A stretch of DNA of 64,000 nucleotides from Mycolicibacterium helvum. Its GTDB lineage: Bacteria; Actinomycetota; Actinomycetes; Mycobacteriales; Mycobacteriaceae. The DNA lies in contig NZ_AP022596.1 of NCBI RefSeq assembly GCF_010731895.1, positions 930,001 to 994,000 of the forward strand, written 5' to 3'. Below are positions 20,041 to 29,891 of this stretch, piece after piece. The position numbers were made by a program, and so were the translations under genes. Under the pieces are notes generated by a model. The model saw only the letters and a list, made by a program, of their open reading frames with translations, had not been told where the DNA came from and searched no databases. Each line of letters starts with the position of its first letter. Positions within the stretch are counted from its first letter, which is position 1.

Positions 20041-20208
20041 TCAGCTGGTGACGTTCTTGAGTTCGTCACCAAGGGCGGCGGCCTCATCGGGCGTCAACTC
20101 GACGACCAGTCGTCCACCGCCTTCCAGCGGTACTCGCATCACGATGCCGCGCCCCTCCTTGGTTGCTTCCAGCGGACCGTCACCAGTCCGGGGCTTCATC
20201 GCCGCCAT
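20041..20208 (-). CDS. DUF3117 small conserved protein (Rv1211 homologue)
   Basis: 55 residues. It begins MAAMKPRTGDGPLEATKEG and continues with MRVPLEGGGRLVVELTPDEAAALGDEL. The sequence matches the actinobacterial DUF3117 family, which is nearly invariant and of unknown function. ATG 20208 follows the strong site GGAGGGA. It lies between tag and glgM, as in M. tuberculosis. The extreme conservation suggests an essential small protein-protein role, but nothing in the sequence names it. Confidence 0.93.
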   Translation of the reverse strand: MAAMKPRTGDGPLEATKEGRGIVMRVPLEGGGRLVVELTPDEAAALGDELKNVTS

Positions 20209-20373
20209 CGAGTGCTCCCTCCAAATTCAAGCCGGCCCGCCTTCGCAGACCCGATCGGATGCCGGGTGCATGGCTGGTGCGTCCGGCACTGAACTGCTTG
20301 TTTTCGATTCTATTGTTCCTTATCGGCGGGCATGGGTGTGAAAGACCCGATTGAGACCCTGTGATTTGCGCCC

Positions 20374-20949
20374 TCAGACCGTTGCCGAGGGGACCCAGCA
20401 CGTCGCGATGTGGTCGTCGACCATGCCGGTGGCCTGCATCAGTGCGTAGGCCGTGGTGGGGCCCACGAAGCGGAAGCCACGCTTCTTGAGGTCCTTGGCC
20501 ATGGCCTGGGACTCAGGCGTGATCGACGGCACATCCGCCAGCGTCTTGGGTCGTGGGCGCGGCGGCGGGGCGTAGGACCACAGCAGGTCGGAAAGGTCGA
20601 CGTCCAGATCGATGACCGCCCTGGCGTTGGCGATGGTGGCTTCGATCTTGGCGCGGTTGCGCACGATCCCCTCGTCGGCCATCAGCCGAGCGACGTCGCG
20701 TTCGGTGTACGCGGCGACCTTCTCGATGTCGAAGCGAGCGAACGCCTGCCGGAAGTTGTCCCGCTTGCGAAGGATGATCAGCCAGGACAGGCCGCTCTGG
20801 AACGCCTCGAGGCTCATTCGCTCGAACAACGCCACCTGACCACGCAACACCCGGCCCCATTCCTGGTCGTGATAGTCGCGGTAGAGCACCGACTGGGCCT
20901 GTACCCAATCGCACCGGGTGCGGCCGTCGGCTTCGGCGACCTCGCTCAC
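20374..20949 (-). CDS. tag: DNA-3-methyladenine glycosylase I
   Basis: 191 residues. The TAG family signatures are present: RCDW near the start, DYHDQEWG, ERMSLEAFQSGLSWLIILRKR (the helix that lines the base pocket) and the C-terminal FVGPTTAYALMQATGMVDDH. The zinc ligands seen are Cys13 of RCDW, the His of YHDQEW and the C-terminal HxxxC (HIATC). It removes 3-methyladenine from alkylated DNA. Its ATG overlaps the stop of the DivIVA-like gene by 4 bp, as with Rv1210. Confidence 0.95.
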   Translation of the reverse strand: MSEVAEADGRTRCDWVQAQSVLYRDYHDQEWGRVLRGQVALFERMSLEAFQSGLSWLIILRKRDNFRQAFARFDIEKVAAYTERDVARLMADEGIVRNRAKIEATIANARAVIDLDVDLSDLLWSYAPPPRPRPKTLADVPSITPESQAMAKDLKKRGFRFVGPTTAYALMQATGMVDDHIATCWVPSATV

Positions 20950-21296
20950 GCGAGCTCCTCGTCGGGTCCGGACGCGGCGTGGTGCGTGACCATCGGTTCG
21001 TCGAGCCCCGCCGCGGCACGCACCGCGGAAAGCTCACCACGCAGCTGATCGAGCTCGGCGCCGAGGCGATCCAGAACCCAGTCCACCTCGCTGGTCTTGT
21101 AGCCGCGCAACACCTGGGTGAACTTCACGGCGTCGACGTCCTCGCCGGTCACCCCGGAGGCCGGCAGCACGGTCGCCGTCGTCGCGCGGGGCAGCGGCGG
21201 CAGCTCTTCACCGCGGCCGAAGATCAGGCTGGCCACCCCGAACAGGACGACGCCGATCAGGATCAGCACCACCAGGTACAGCAGGATCAATGTCAC
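20946..21296 (-). CDS. Membrane-anchored DivIVA-domain protein (Rv1209 homologue)
   Basis: 116 residues. One N-terminal membrane helix (about 3-24) is followed by a short Pro/Thr-rich linker and then the DivIVA-like motif VKFTQVLRGYKTSEVDWVLDRLGAELDQL (about 58-86). That motif usually marks coiled-coil proteins at poles or septa. Its role is unknown. It sits between gpgS and tag, in the same order as Rv1208-Rv1210. Confidence 0.8.
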   Translation of the reverse strand: MTLILLYLVVLILIGVVLFGVASLIFGRGEELPPLPRATTATVLPASGVTGEDVDAVKFTQVLRGYKTSEVDWVLDRLGAELDQLRGELSAVRAAAGLDEPMVTHHAASGPDEELA

Positions 21297-21352
21297 GTCA
21301 CCGATATTGCCCTAACCGGCCGACATCGTCGGCGCCGGAGCGCGGAAGAAGA

Positions 21353-22291
21353 TCAGCGCAGGGTGTTCATCGGCGGGCGATCCGCCAGCGACACCGTCGT
21401 GGTCCGCGGCAGGTACCCGTCATGGCCATCGGGCAAGAACTGGGTGAGCCCGATACCGGAGTCGGCGATGCCGCAGCGCGACAGCAGGGTCGCGATGACC
21501 TGGCGGCTCATGGCGCCCAGCTCGATCAGCGGCCGGTTGCGGTGGCTGCGCACACCCAGATTGACCTGTGCGATCGCATCCAGGCCGAGCCGGTCGTAGG
21601 TGTCGACCAGCAGGCCGATCTCCACGCCGTAACCCGGCGCGAACGGCACCGAGGTCAGCAGTTCGCGGGTGCCGGCGTACTCGCCGCCCAGCGGCTGCAG
21701 CACGCAACCCAGCTCGGGGCGCAGCGCGGCCAGTAGCGGGCGGGCGACCAGCTCGGTAACCCGGCCACCACCGTTGGCGTCCTCACCCTTGCCGACCTTC
21801 AACGGCCGCCGGTAGAAGCCCTTCACCAGATGGACCCCGTCGGCCGTCAGCAGTGGACCGACCAGCCGTGGCACGAACATCGGATCGGGGTCGATGAGAT
21901 CCGAGTCGACGAACACGATGATGTCGCCGGTCGTGGCGGCCAGCGAGCGCCACAGCACCTCACCCTTGCCTGGCTGCGGCTCGACCTCGGGCACCGCCTG
22001 CTCGCGGGTGACCACCCGGGCGCCGGCGGCGATCGCTTCGATCTCGGTGTCGTCGGTCGAGCCGGAATCCAGCACGATCAGCTCGTCGACCAGGCCACCG
22101 AGCAACGGGCGGACGGTGTCCACCACCGAACCGACCGTCTCTTCCTCGTTCAGCGCGGGCAGGACGACGGAAATGGTGCGGCCGCGCTTGGCGGCCACGA
22201 GTTCGTCGATAGTCCAGGTCGGCCGGCTCCAGCTGTGGTCAGACAGCCAGGTATCGCCGGGAAGTGTGTCGTTGGCCACGAGTTCGGTCAT
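21353..22291 (-). CDS. gpgS: Glucosyl-3-phosphoglycerate synthase GpgS
   Basis: 312 residues, GT-A fold of family GT81. The nucleotide-sugar site PALNEEETVGSVV is at 45-57 and the metal-binding DSD at 129-131. It transfers glucose from UDP-glucose to 3-phosphoglycerate, the first step to the 6-O-methylglucose lipopolysaccharides of mycobacteria. Its start overlaps the folP2 stop by 4 bp. It is close to full-length Rv1208. The C-terminal RSHRNRPLIELG segment belongs to the phosphoglycerate-binding region. Confidence 0.95.
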   Translation of the reverse strand: MTELVANDTLPGDTWLSDHSWSRPTWTIDELVAAKRGRTISVVLPALNEEETVGSVVDTVRPLLGGLVDELIVLDSGSTDDTEIEAIAAGARVVTREQAVPEVEPQPGKGEVLWRSLAATTGDIIVFVDSDLIDPDPMFVPRLVGPLLTADGVHLVKGFYRRPLKVGKGEDANGGGRVTELVARPLLAALRPELGCVLQPLGGEYAGTRELLTSVPFAPGYGVEIGLLVDTYDRLGLDAIAQVNLGVRSHRNRPLIELGAMSRQVIATLLSRCGIADSGIGLTQFLPDGHDGYLPRTTTVSLADRPPMNTLR

Positions 22292-23163
22292 GCCAGGCCC
22301 CTCACCGTCCGCGCCGGCGGACGCTCCCCACGGATCGACGCGACCATTTCCAGCACGCGCCGAGTGGGTCCCACTTCATGCACCCGGAACATCCGGGCTC
22401 CGTCGGCGGCGGCCAGTGCGGTCGCTGCCAGCGTGCCCTCGAGTCGTTGAGTGAGCTCCACACCCAAAGTCTCCCCGACGAAATCTTTGTTGCTCAGTGC
22501 CATCAGGACAGGCCATCCGGTCTTAACAAGATCTTTTACGTGGCGCAACAAAGTAAGGCCGTGATAAGTGTTCTTGCCGAAATCGTGGGTCGGATCGATC
22601 AAAATCGCGTCCCGGGCGACCCCGAGAGCGACGGCCCGCTCGGCGGCGGCGGTGACCTCAGCGATGACATCGTCGACCACACCGGTCACCGTGGTCCCAT
22701 AGTTCACCCGAAAGGGCCGGGTCCGCGGCGCGGCCCCACCGGTGTGGGAACACACCAGCCCCGCCCCGAATTCGGCCGCCACCTCGGGTAGGCCCGGGTC
22801 GGCACCGGCCCAGGTGTCGTTGATCAGGTCCGCTCCGGCCGCACAGGCCTGTTTGGCCACCGAGGAGCGCCAGGTGTCGACGCTGATCAGCTGCTCGGGG
22901 TATTGGCCACGCAGCCATTCGATGAAGGGCACCACGCGGGCGATCTCCTCGTCGGCGTCGACCAGGGTGCCCGGTCCTGCTTTCACTCCCCCGACGTCGA
23001 CCACGTCGGCGCCGTCGGCCACGACGCGGTGGGCGGCGTCCTTTGCCGCCTCGTCGGAGAAGGTCGCGCCGCGGTCGTAGAACGAGTCGGGCGTGCGATT
23101 GACGATCGCCATGATCAGCGCGCGATCACCGGCGACCGGTCGTCCGCAGAACGTCGACTTCAC
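22288..23163 (-). CDS. folP2: Dihydropteroate synthase homologue FolP2
   Basis: 291 residues, TIM-barrel DHPS fold with MAIVNRTPDSFYDRG (18-32), DVGGVKAGPG and SVDTWRSSVA. In canonical DHPS the pterin loop reads DIGGESTRPG; here GESTRPG is replaced by GVKAGPG. This fits reports, as I recall them, that the mycobacterial FolP2 (Rv1207) lacks DHPS activity. Its place directly before gpgS suggests another role, perhaps in the methylglucose lipopolysaccharide region, but that is inference. Confidence 0.92.
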   Translation of the reverse strand: MKSTFCGRPVAGDRALIMAIVNRTPDSFYDRGATFSDEAAKDAAHRVVADGADVVDVGGVKAGPGTLVDADEEIARVVPFIEWLRGQYPEQLISVDTWRSSVAKQACAAGADLINDTWAGADPGLPEVAAEFGAGLVCSHTGGAAPRTRPFRVNYGTTVTGVVDDVIAEVTAAAERAVALGVARDAILIDPTHDFGKNTYHGLTLLRHVKDLVKTGWPVLMALSNKDFVGETLGVELTQRLEGTLAATALAAADGARMFRVHEVGPTRRVLEMVASIRGERPPARTVRGLA

Positions 23164-23247
23164 CCCTCCATGGTGCCTGGTGGGGTCGAGATCGACGAAA
23201 TGATGGCACCGGAGGGCAGGAGCGAAGCGACCCGGGAATTGGCCGGG

Positions 23248-25047
23248 TCAGCCCTTGGGCCTGCCGCCGGCGGCGACTTCCTTGGGGTACTCGGCGTAGA
23301 ACGGCACGTAGCCGTCCTCCTTACCGGCCAGCACGTACAGCGGGTCCTCGATCTCCTCACCGTCGCCGCCGTAGGCCTGCTTGCGCAGGTCGACCTTGCG
23401 GCTCTTGAACGTCGACGTGGTTTCCAGCGACTCGACAATCCGGACGAACAACGGCACCGCGTAGCTGGGCAGGTTGCCGTAGACGGTCGCGGCCAGCGCC
23501 TTGCCGTCGAACTCCACACCGTCGCGCAGCTTGATCGCCGCCATGCCGGCCCGTCCGCCGGTGTCGGGCACCTCCACACCGAACACCGTGGATTCCTCGA
23601 CGTTCTTGTCCTGACCGAGGGCACCTTCGACCTGCGTGGTGGCGACGTTCTCGCCCTTCCACCGGAAGGTGTCGCCGAGCCGGTCGGCGAACGCGGCATG
23701 CCCCATGCCCTGCGGGTTCATCACATCACCGGTGTTGAACCACACATCGCCCTCTTTGAAGGCGTTGCGCACCAGCTTCTTTTCGCTGGCCTCTTTGTCG
23801 GTGTAGCCGTCAAAGGGCGACAGCTTGTTCACCGGGCTGATCAACAGGCCGGGCTGGCCGGGCTGCACCTTGCGGACCCGGCCGTTGTCGTCGCGCGCGG
23901 GCTCGCCGGTCTCCGCGTCGTACTCCACGTAGGCCAGCGGCGTCGGGCTGACGCCCGTGCTCTTGGGGATGTTGAAGATATTGATGAACGCCGCGTTGCC
24001 CTCGCTGGCGGCATAAAACTCGGCAACCCGGCCGATGCCGAATCGGCGGGTGAACTCGTCCCAGATCTCCGGGCGCAGCCCGTTGCCGGCGATGACCCGG
24101 ATCTTGTGCGCGCGGTCGGTGACCTTGGCCGGCTGGTTGAGCAGATAGCGGCACACCTCGCCGATGTAGATGAACGCAGTGGCTTGCATCTGGATGATTT
24201 CGTCCCAGAACCGCGACGCCGAGAATGACTGACCCAGTGCCAGTGTGCCGCCTGCGCTGATCACCGACGACAGCGCGACCGTGAGCGCGTTGTTGTGGTA
24301 CAGCGGCAGCGGGCAGTACAAGGTGTCGTCACTCTTGAGTCGAAGACCCAGGCCGCCGAACGCGCCCAGGGCGCGCAGCCACCGATGATGGGTCATCACG
24401 CTGGCCTTGGGATGCCCGGTGGTGCCCGAGGTGAAGATGTAAAACGCGGTGTCTTTGGCCTGGACCTGCGACGCCGACGCGGGGTTATCCGTCGGCTTGC
24501 CGGCGGACTGCTCGACGAGCTCCTCGATCGTCATCAGCTGGCCGGGCTCAGCACCGCTCTCCTTGATCGGGTCGATCAAGTCGGATTCCGCGACCACCAC
24601 CGTGGCTTTGAGCAGACCGATACTGTGCGACAACACATCTGAGCGCTGGTGATAGTTCAGCATGCCGGCCACCGCACCGCATTTGACCGCGGCCAGCATC
24701 ATCAACACCGTGTTGGGCGAGTTGCGCATCATGATGCCGACGACGTCGCCGCGGCCAACTCCCTTGTCGGCCAACACCGCCGCGAAACGGTTCGCGGTCT
24801 GGTTGGCCTCCCGGTAGGTGATCTTCTCGTCACCGAAACGGATGAACACGTGGTCGGCGGAGCGGGCAGCGCGGTCCTGGAATACCTTGCCGATCGAGGT
24901 CTTCGACGTCGGCAACGCCAGGAAGCCCGTCAGCACACCGCGCAGGATCACCGGCGCGTCCATCACGACCGCGGGCAACCGCGTCGCGAGGTCGAGCAAT
25001 CCCACCGATTTTCCCGCACCAGACTCGGCGGAATCGCTACTGGTCAT
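23248..25047 (-). CDS. fadD6: Long-chain acyl-CoA synthetase FadD6 (FATP/very-long-chain family)
   Basis: 599 residues. It has the AMP-binding loop YIFTSGTTGHPKAS, a FATP-type motif (FYAASEGNAAFINIFN) and GDVWFNTGDVMNPQG. Rv1206 is of the same length and class, which couples fatty acid uptake with activation to acyl-CoA. A hydrophobic N-terminal segment (about 14-46) suggests membrane contact. It is the first gene of the run fadD6-folP2-gpgS. Start ATG 25047 follows AGAGGTAGG. Confidence 0.93.
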   Translation of the reverse strand: MTSSDSAESGAGKSVGLLDLATRLPAVVMDAPVILRGVLTGFLALPTSKTSIGKVFQDRAARSADHVFIRFGDEKITYREANQTANRFAAVLADKGVGRGDVVGIMMRNSPNTVLMMLAAVKCGAVAGMLNYHQRSDVLSHSIGLLKATVVVAESDLIDPIKESGAEPGQLMTIEELVEQSAGKPTDNPASASQVQAKDTAFYIFTSGTTGHPKASVMTHHRWLRALGAFGGLGLRLKSDDTLYCPLPLYHNNALTVALSSVISAGGTLALGQSFSASRFWDEIIQMQATAFIYIGEVCRYLLNQPAKVTDRAHKIRVIAGNGLRPEIWDEFTRRFGIGRVAEFYAASEGNAAFINIFNIPKSTGVSPTPLAYVEYDAETGEPARDDNGRVRKVQPGQPGLLISPVNKLSPFDGYTDKEASEKKLVRNAFKEGDVWFNTGDVMNPQGMGHAAFADRLGDTFRWKGENVATTQVEGALGQDKNVEESTVFGVEVPDTGGRAGMAAIKLRDGVEFDGKALAATVYGNLPSYAVPLFVRIVESLETTSTFKSRKVDLRKQAYGGDGEEIEDPLYVLAGKEDGYVPFYAEYPKEVAAGGRPKG

Positions 25048-25103
25048 TCGGCGCCTACCTCTCGTATCTCGCCCGTCCCGCGGGTCAGCGTAACCCCGGC
25101 CCG

Positions 25104-25673
25104 CTACAACCCGGCCGCGCAGACCTCGATCGCCGTTGCCACATCGTCGACAACCACCAACCGGTCCAATGCGGCCTGAGCGACATAGCCGGGCTCAACC
25201 AAAGATGCCAGCCAGGTTCGTAGTCCGTCGTAGTGACCGGCGGGATCGAGCAGCACCACCGGCTTTGCGTGCATACCGAGGTACCCCGCGGTCCACGTTT
25301 CGAAAAGTTCCTCCAGCGTGCCGATCCCGCCTGGCAGTGTCAGGAAGGCGTCGCTGCGGTCCTCCATGACTTGTTTGCGCTGCCGCATGGTGTCGGTGAC
25401 GATCAGCTCGTCGGCGTCGACATCGGCCAGCTCGCGGTGCACGAGCGCCTTCGGGATGACGCCGACGGTGCGCCCGCCGCGGGACCGGGCCCCCTCGGCC
25501 ACCGCGCCCATCGCCGAGACGTTGCCGCCGCCGGACACCAGCGTCCAGCCGCGCTCGGCGATCGCCTCGCCCACCCGGTGCGCGAGGTCGAGCAGCTCAG
25601 GGTGGCGCGGTCCGGAGGCGCAGTACACGCACACCGCCCAGTCGTCGTCAGGGTTCTCGGATCCAGGATGCAC
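25104..25673 (-). CDS. LOG-family nucleotide 5'-monophosphate phosphoribohydrolase (Rv1205 homologue)
   Basis: 189 residues of Rossmann fold. The LOG motif PGGIGTLEE is at 114-122, with the upstream MRQRK arginine pair at 96-100 and SGGGNVSAMG at 47-56. The family cleaves ribose-5-phosphate from N6-modified AMP. In M. tuberculosis Rv1205 makes cytokinins that build up as aldehydes in proteasome mutants. GTG 25673 has no SD and lies 6 nt after TAGGTT. It is divergent from the ATPase gene at 25746 with 72 bp between. Confidence 0.94.
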   Translation of the reverse strand: MHPGSENPDDDWAVCVYCASGPRHPELLDLAHRVGEAIAERGWTLVSGGGNVSAMGAVAEGARSRGGRTVGVIPKALVHRELADVDADELIVTDTMRQRKQVMEDRSDAFLTLPGGIGTLEELFETWTAGYLGMHAKPVVLLDPAGHYDGLRTWLASLVEPGYVAQAALDRLVVVDDVATAIEVCAAGL

Positions 25674-25679
25674 CCGGCA

Positions 25680-25685
25680 AACCTA
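25680..25685 (-). promoter_or_regulatory. Putative -10 element (TAGGTT) for the LOG-family gene
   Basis: TANNNT hexamer 6 nt before GTG 25673, identical in sequence and spacing to that of glgC. A leaderless transcript is predicted. Confidence 0.5.
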
Positions 25686-25733
25686 ACGCAGCCGATTTAC
25701 CGCTATTGCCCTGCCGGTGGCGGCCTGCGCAAA

Positions 25734-25739
25734 TAAAGT
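25734..25739 (+). promoter_or_regulatory. Putative -10 element (TAAAGT) for the STAND-like ATPase gene
   Basis: TANNNT hexamer 6 nt before ATG 25746 and no SD, so leaderless transcription is likely. Confidence 0.5.
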
Positions 25740-25745
25740 CCGGCT

Positions 25746-27809
25746 ATGCCGATTCGGTGGCCTCTGGTGCCGCGCCAGCCCGTAGCAGACGCGATCGAAC
25801 TCCTTCAGAGCCACGGCGGGGTGGCCCTGGTGGGTGCCGACGGAACCGGCAAGACCACCCTTGCCCAGCAGATCGCCGATCGGCTGGGTGAGAAGAGCCC
25901 GGTCTGGGTGATTGCCACCAGAACGCAGTCCGGCGTGCCGTTCGGGGCGTTCGGTCCGCTGGTCGAGGTCACCGAGGTCGGCAAGCCGGCGGCGCTGATC
26001 CGCTCGGCACTGGATTCGCTTCTGGCTCAAGCCGACAGCACGCTGATCGTGGTGGACGACGCACAGTTGCTGGATCCGCTATCGGCCACCTTGGTCTATC
26101 AGTTGGCCCGCCACCCTCAGGTGCGGCTGCTCGTGACGGTCCGAGCAGGCGGAGCATTGCCGTCGGCGGTGGCAGCGCTCTGGGAGGACGGGTTGCTGGC
26201 CCGCCTGGATGTCGGTCCACTGGACGAGGCCGAAACCCAGGCCCTACTGGCGGCTTTGAACGAGCCGCGCGAAGACGCCTACCGGCGCAGCGGCGGAAAC
26301 CCGCTGGAGCTGCGGATGCTGACGCAGACGCGTTCGGTGGCAACGTCGCTCGACGCTCTGGTCGACGCCTATCTGGCGCAGCTGCCGTCCCCTGTGCGCA
26401 CCGTGTTGGCGTACCTAACGGTGCACGAGCCGCTCGCGCGATCCGATCTGGCCGCACTGGCCGGCGATGGCAGCATCGAGCAGGCCGTAAAAGACGGGGC
26501 GGCAACACTATTCGACTCGATGGTCTATGCCGGTCACCCACTGTTCCTCGATCGAACAGAACGGACGACCGACCCCGCTGACGCCCGCCGGCTGCGCACC
26601 GAGATCGTGGCCCAGCTGGCCACCCGGCCCTGCCGCGATCTGGCCGACCGGCTGGGCCGGGCGGTGCTGGCGCTGGACAGCGACGCGCCCGAGTCCGTCG
26701 ACGATGTGGTGGCCGCGGCCCAGCAGGCGCTGCGGCTGGGCGACCTGAGTGTCAGCGAGCGGCTCGCCAGCGCGGCGCTGGCACGTTCGGAGCGTTTCGA
26801 TGCCCGGCTGGCACTGAGCTATGCGCTGGCCTGGCAGGGCCGCGGCCGCGAAGCGGATTCGGTACTGGCCGCCGTCCATGCCGACACGCTCTCCGAAGCC
26901 GAGGTGATGGCGTGGGCGTTGCCGCGGGCGGCCAATCAGTTCTGGATGCTCTCGGAACCCGAACGCGCCACCGCGTTCCTGCAGAACATCCGCAAACGGA
27001 TCTGCACGACAGCCGACCGCTTGACACTGGATGCGCTGTCGGCGACGTTCGCGATGAATGCCGGCAACCTCGCGCGCGCGATCGAGATCGCGGCCGAGGT
27101 GCTGGCCGCCCCGGAGGCCGAGGACATGGCGGTGGCGTGGGCGGCCAGCGCGTCGGCGTTGTGCTCGGCACGGATGGGCCGGTTCGATCAGGTGGGTCCG
27201 CTGGTGGAGCGGGCCCTGGGCGCCGAACATCCCGGGCTGCTGCGGTTCACCGTGGGCCTGGCGCAGACAACGACGCTGTTGATGTCCGGGCAGTCCGACG
27301 CGGCGCACGACACCGCGAGTGAGTTCACCGATTTCGCCGAGCTGGCCCAGCCTGGCCGGTCGATCGGTGAGGTGCTGATGGCTCAAGTGCTCATCGCCCA
27401 GGGCGACCCGGCGGACGCGGCGCAACTGCTCGGCCCGGCGGCGACCACCCTGGACCGGACGGGCTACTCGTGGGGACCACTATCGCTGATGTATTTGGCC
27501 ACGGCGCTGGCCCAGCAGGGCGAGATCGCCGAGTCGGCCAAGACGCTGAGCCGCGCCGAGTCCCGACATGGCACCAAGTCGGCGTTGTTCGCTCCCGAGT
27601 TGGGGGTGGCGCGGGCCTGGCAACTGGCGGCCATGAGCGACGCCGACGGGGCGATCGAGGCGGCCCGAGACGCCGCGCGTGGCGCCGAGCGCGGTGGACA
27701 GCTGGGGGTCGCGGTGTGGGCGTGGGACCAGGCCGAGCGGCTGGGCGATACGCACGCCGCCGCCGCGCTGGCGAAACTGGCCGAGGCCGGGGTTCAGGCC
27801 GTCAGGTAG
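25746..27809 (+). CDS. STAND-like AAA ATPase with TPR-like repeats, no DNA-binding domain (Rv1204c homologue)
   Basis: 687 residues. Walker [10 protein letters not shown] is at 30-38 and Walker B LIVVDD at 100-105. A winged-helix-like region (about 200-290) is followed by a long alpha-helical part rich in Ala and Leu (about 300-685) with TPR/MalT-like repeats. The layout is that of LAL/MalT regulators, but the C-terminal LuxR helix-turn-helix is missing: the protein ends right after the helical repeats. It may act as a signalling switch through protein contacts. Its function is unknown. The 3' end overlaps dapE by 16 bp. Confidence 0.75.
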   Translation: MPIRWPLVPRQPVADAIELLQSHGGVALVGADGTGKTTLAQQIADRLGEKSPVWVIATRTQSGVPFGAFGPLVEVTEVGKPAALIRSALDSLLAQADSTLIVVDDAQLLDPLSATLVYQLARHPQVRLLVTVRAGGALPSAVAALWEDGLLARLDVGPLDEAETQALLAALNEPREDAYRRSGGNPLELRMLTQTRSVATSLDALVDAYLAQLPSPVRTVLAYLTVHEPLARSDLAALAGDGSIEQAVKDGAATLFDSMVYAGHPLFLDRTERTTDPADARRLRTEIVAQLATRPCRDLADRLGRAVLALDSDAPESVDDVVAAAQQALRLGDLSVSERLASAALARSERFDARLALSYALAWQGRGREADSVLAAVHADTLSEAEVMAWALPRAANQFWMLSEPERATAFLQNIRKRICTTADRLTLDALSATFAMNAGNLARAIEIAAEVLAAPEAEDMAVAWAASASALCSARMGRFDQVGPLVERALGAEHPGLLRFTVGLAQTTTLLMSGQSDAAHDTASEFTDFAELAQPGRSIGEVLMAQVLIAQGDPADAAQLLGPAATTLDRTGYSWGPLSLMYLATALAQQGEIAESAKTLSRAESRHGTKSALFAPELGVARAWQLAAMSDADGAIEAARDAARGAERGGQLGVAVWAWDQAERLGDTHAAAALAKLAEAGVQAVR

Positions 27810-28870
27810 CGCCGCAAGGTGTCGGCGACGGCGGTGATCTGCGCGATGGCCACCCGTTCGTCGCGCTTGTGTGCCAGGTTCGGGTCGCCTGGACCGTAGT
27901 TCACCGCGGGGATGCCGAGCGCGGCGAACCGGGCGACGTCGGTCCAGCCGTACTTGGCCCGCACCAGTCCGTCGGCGGCCGCCACCAGCGCTGCCGCCGC
28001 CGGGTGATGTAGCCCCGGTAGCGCACCGGCGGCCACGTCGGTCTGCTCGAGGTGCACATCGAGCCCGTCGAACACCTCACGCACGTGGGCCAGCGCCGCC
28101 TCCGGTGAGCGGTCGGGGGCGAACCGGAAGTTGACGGTCAGCGCGGCGGCGTCGGGGATGACGTTGCCGGCCACCCCACCCTCGATCCGGACCGCCGAGA
28201 GCCCCTCCCGGTAGGTGCAGCCGTCGATGTCGACGATGCGGGCGTCGTAGTCGGAGAGCCGGTCCAGCACCGCACCGAGTTTGTGAATCGCGTTGTCGCC
28301 CAACCATGATCGCGCGGAATGCGCGCGCGTTCCGGCCGCCGAGATGACGACCCGCAGGGTGCCCTGGCAGCCGGCCTCGATATAGCCGCCGGACGGTTCA
28401 CCCAGGATCGCGACGTCGGCGTGCAGCCAGTCCGGAAGCTCGCGTTGGATACGGTTCAGACCGTTGGCGCTGGCCTCAATCTCCTCGCAGTCGTAGAAGA
28501 TCAGGGTGATGTCGTGGACCGGTTCGGCGATGGTGGCGGCCAGGTGCAGGAACACCGCGTCACCGGATTTCATGTCCGATGTGCCGCACCCGAAGAGGTG
28601 GTCGCCCTCGAACCGGGACGGCACGTTGTCGGCGATCGGCACCGTGTCCAGGTGGCCGGCCAGCACCACCCGCGAGGGCAGGCCGAAGTTCGTGCGGGCC
28701 AGCACCGCATCACCGGTGCGGACGATCTCATAGCCGCGGGTCTGCGCGCGCAGCGCGGCTTCCACCTCGTCGGCGATCCTGGCCTCGTCGCGCGACACGC
28801 TCGGGATGTCGACGAGCGCAGCGGTCAGCGCGATCGGGTCAGCGCTCAGGTCTAGCAAAGGGTCCGGCAC
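27794..28870 (-). CDS. dapE: Succinyl-diaminopimelate desuccinylase DapE
   Basis: 358 residues, M20 metallopeptidase. First metal motif AGHLDTVP with His73 and Asp75; bridging Asp99 in GCGTSDMK; catalytic Glu pair at 129-130 (DCEEIE). It releases succinate from N-succinyl-LL-diaminopimelate in the lysine and peptidoglycan pathway. GTG 28870 lies 8 nt after TAGCCT. It is divergent from dapD, whose product acts two steps earlier in the same pathway, over only 47 bp. It resembles Rv1202. Confidence 0.94.
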   Translation of the reverse strand: MPDPLLDLSADPIALTAALVDIPSVSRDEARIADEVEAALRAQTRGYEIVRTGDAVLARTNFGLPSRVVLAGHLDTVPIADNVPSRFEGDHLFGCGTSDMKSGDAVFLHLAATIAEPVHDITLIFYDCEEIEASANGLNRIQRELPDWLHADVAILGEPSGGYIEAGCQGTLRVVISAAGTRAHSARSWLGDNAIHKLGAVLDRLSDYDARIVDIDGCTYREGLSAVRIEGGVAGNVIPDAAALTVNFRFAPDRSPEAALAHVREVFDGLDVHLEQTDVAAGALPGLHHPAAAALVAAADGLVRAKYGWTDVARFAALGIPAVNYGPGDPNLAHKRDERVAIAQITAVADTLRRYLTA

Positions 28871-28878
28871 AACTTCCC

Positions 28879-28884
28879 AGGCTA
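28879..28884 (-). promoter_or_regulatory. Putative -10 element (TAGCCT) for dapE
   Basis: TANNNT hexamer 8 nt before GTG 28870. It lies 19 bp from the dapD hexamer at 28904-28909, so the two divergent promoters must share their upstream DNA. Confidence 0.45.
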
Positions 28885-28903
28885 GCGGTCGGCGCCGATG
28901 TAT

Positions 28904-28909
28904 TACGGT
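28904..28909 (+). promoter_or_regulatory. Putative -10 element (TACGGT) for dapD
   Basis: TANNNT hexamer 8 nt before GTG 28918. A GGAG lies in the same interval, so a short leader with SD is the alternative reading. Confidence 0.4.
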
Positions 28910-28917
28910 GGAGCACC

Positions 28918-29862
28918 GTGACTTCTGCTGCGGGCTTCGGACTGGCCACCATCACCGAGGACGGCACCGTCCTCGACACCTGGTTCCCGGACCCCGAACT
29001 GGGCGCCTACAGCCCCTCGGGCAGCACCCGGCTCTCCGCCGACGACGCACCCGAGGATCTGGCGGCGCTGGCCGGGACCGATCCGGCTCGTGGTGTCGAG
29101 ACCATCGTCGTACGCACGGTGATCGCCGACCTGGCCGACAAGCCCGCCGACACCTATGACGCCTACCTGCGGCTGCACCTGCTGTCGCATCGGCTGATCG
29201 AACCGCACGGGCTCAACCTCGACGGTATCTTCGGTGCGCTGACCAACGTGGTGTGGACGAACTTCGGGCCATGCCAGATCGAAGGCTTCGAGAACGTGCG
29301 GGTGCGGTTGCGCCGCCGCGGTCCGGTGACGGTCTACGGCATCGACAAGTTCCCTCGGATGGTCGACTACGTGGTGCCGACCGGGGTACGGATCGCCGAC
29401 GCCGATCGGGTCCGGCTCGGCGCGCATCTGGCCCCGGGCACCACCGTCATGCACGAGGGATTCGTGAACTTCAATGCCGGCACGCTGGGCGCCTCGATGG
29501 TGGAGGGGCGCATCTCGGCCGGGGTCGTCGTCGGCGACGGCTCCGACGTCGGTGGCGGCGCCTCCATCATGGGCACGCTGTCCGGTGGCGGCACCCAGGT
29601 GATCTCGATCGGCAAGCGCTGCCTGCTGGGCGCCAACGCGGGCCTGGGCATCTCACTGGGCGACGACTGCATCATCGAGGCCGGCCTGTACGTGACCGCG
29701 GGCACCAAGGTCACCACCCCGGACGGACAGACCGTGAAGGCGCGCGAGTTCTCCGGCGCCAATAACCTTCTGTTCCGGCGCAATTCGCTGACCGGGGCGG
29801 TCGAGGTGGTGGCCCGCGACGGTAAGGGCATCGCACTCAACGAGGCGCTGCACGCCAACTAG
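28918..29862 (+). CDS. dapD: Tetrahydrodipicolinate N-succinyltransferase DapD
   Basis: 314 residues from GTG 28918; similarity to Rv1201c (317 residues) begins at this point. The N-terminal half is the actinobacterial-type domain. The C-terminal half is a left-handed parallel beta-helix of hexapeptide repeats (about 170-290: [39 protein letters not shown]). It adds succinate from succinyl-CoA to tetrahydrodipicolinate in diaminopimelate synthesis. It is divergent from dapE. Confidence 0.95.
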   Translation: MTSAAGFGLATITEDGTVLDTWFPDPELGAYSPSGSTRLSADDAPEDLAALAGTDPARGVETIVVRTVIADLADKPADTYDAYLRLHLLSHRLIEPHGLNLDGIFGALTNVVWTNFGPCQIEGFENVRVRLRRRGPVTVYGIDKFPRMVDYVVPTGVRIADADRVRLGAHLAPGTTVMHEGFVNFNAGTLGASMVEGRISAGVVVGDGSDVGGGASIMGTLSGGGTQVISIGKRCLLGANAGLGISLGDDCIIEAGLYVTAGTKVTTPDGQTVKAREFSGANNLLFRRNSLTGAVEVVARDGKGIALNEALHAN

Positions 29863-29891
29863 GCGCACTGTCCGGCCAAATCGGACCGAAT

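Noticed and set aside
22903..24228. 441-codon open frame on the plus strand across folP2 and fadD6
   Set aside because: Shadow of two well-conserved genes; no ribosome site and no recognisable domain.
28579..28917. N-terminal extension of DapD
   Set aside because: It lies antisense to dapE and is Arg/Pro-rich; DapD similarity begins at GTG 28918.
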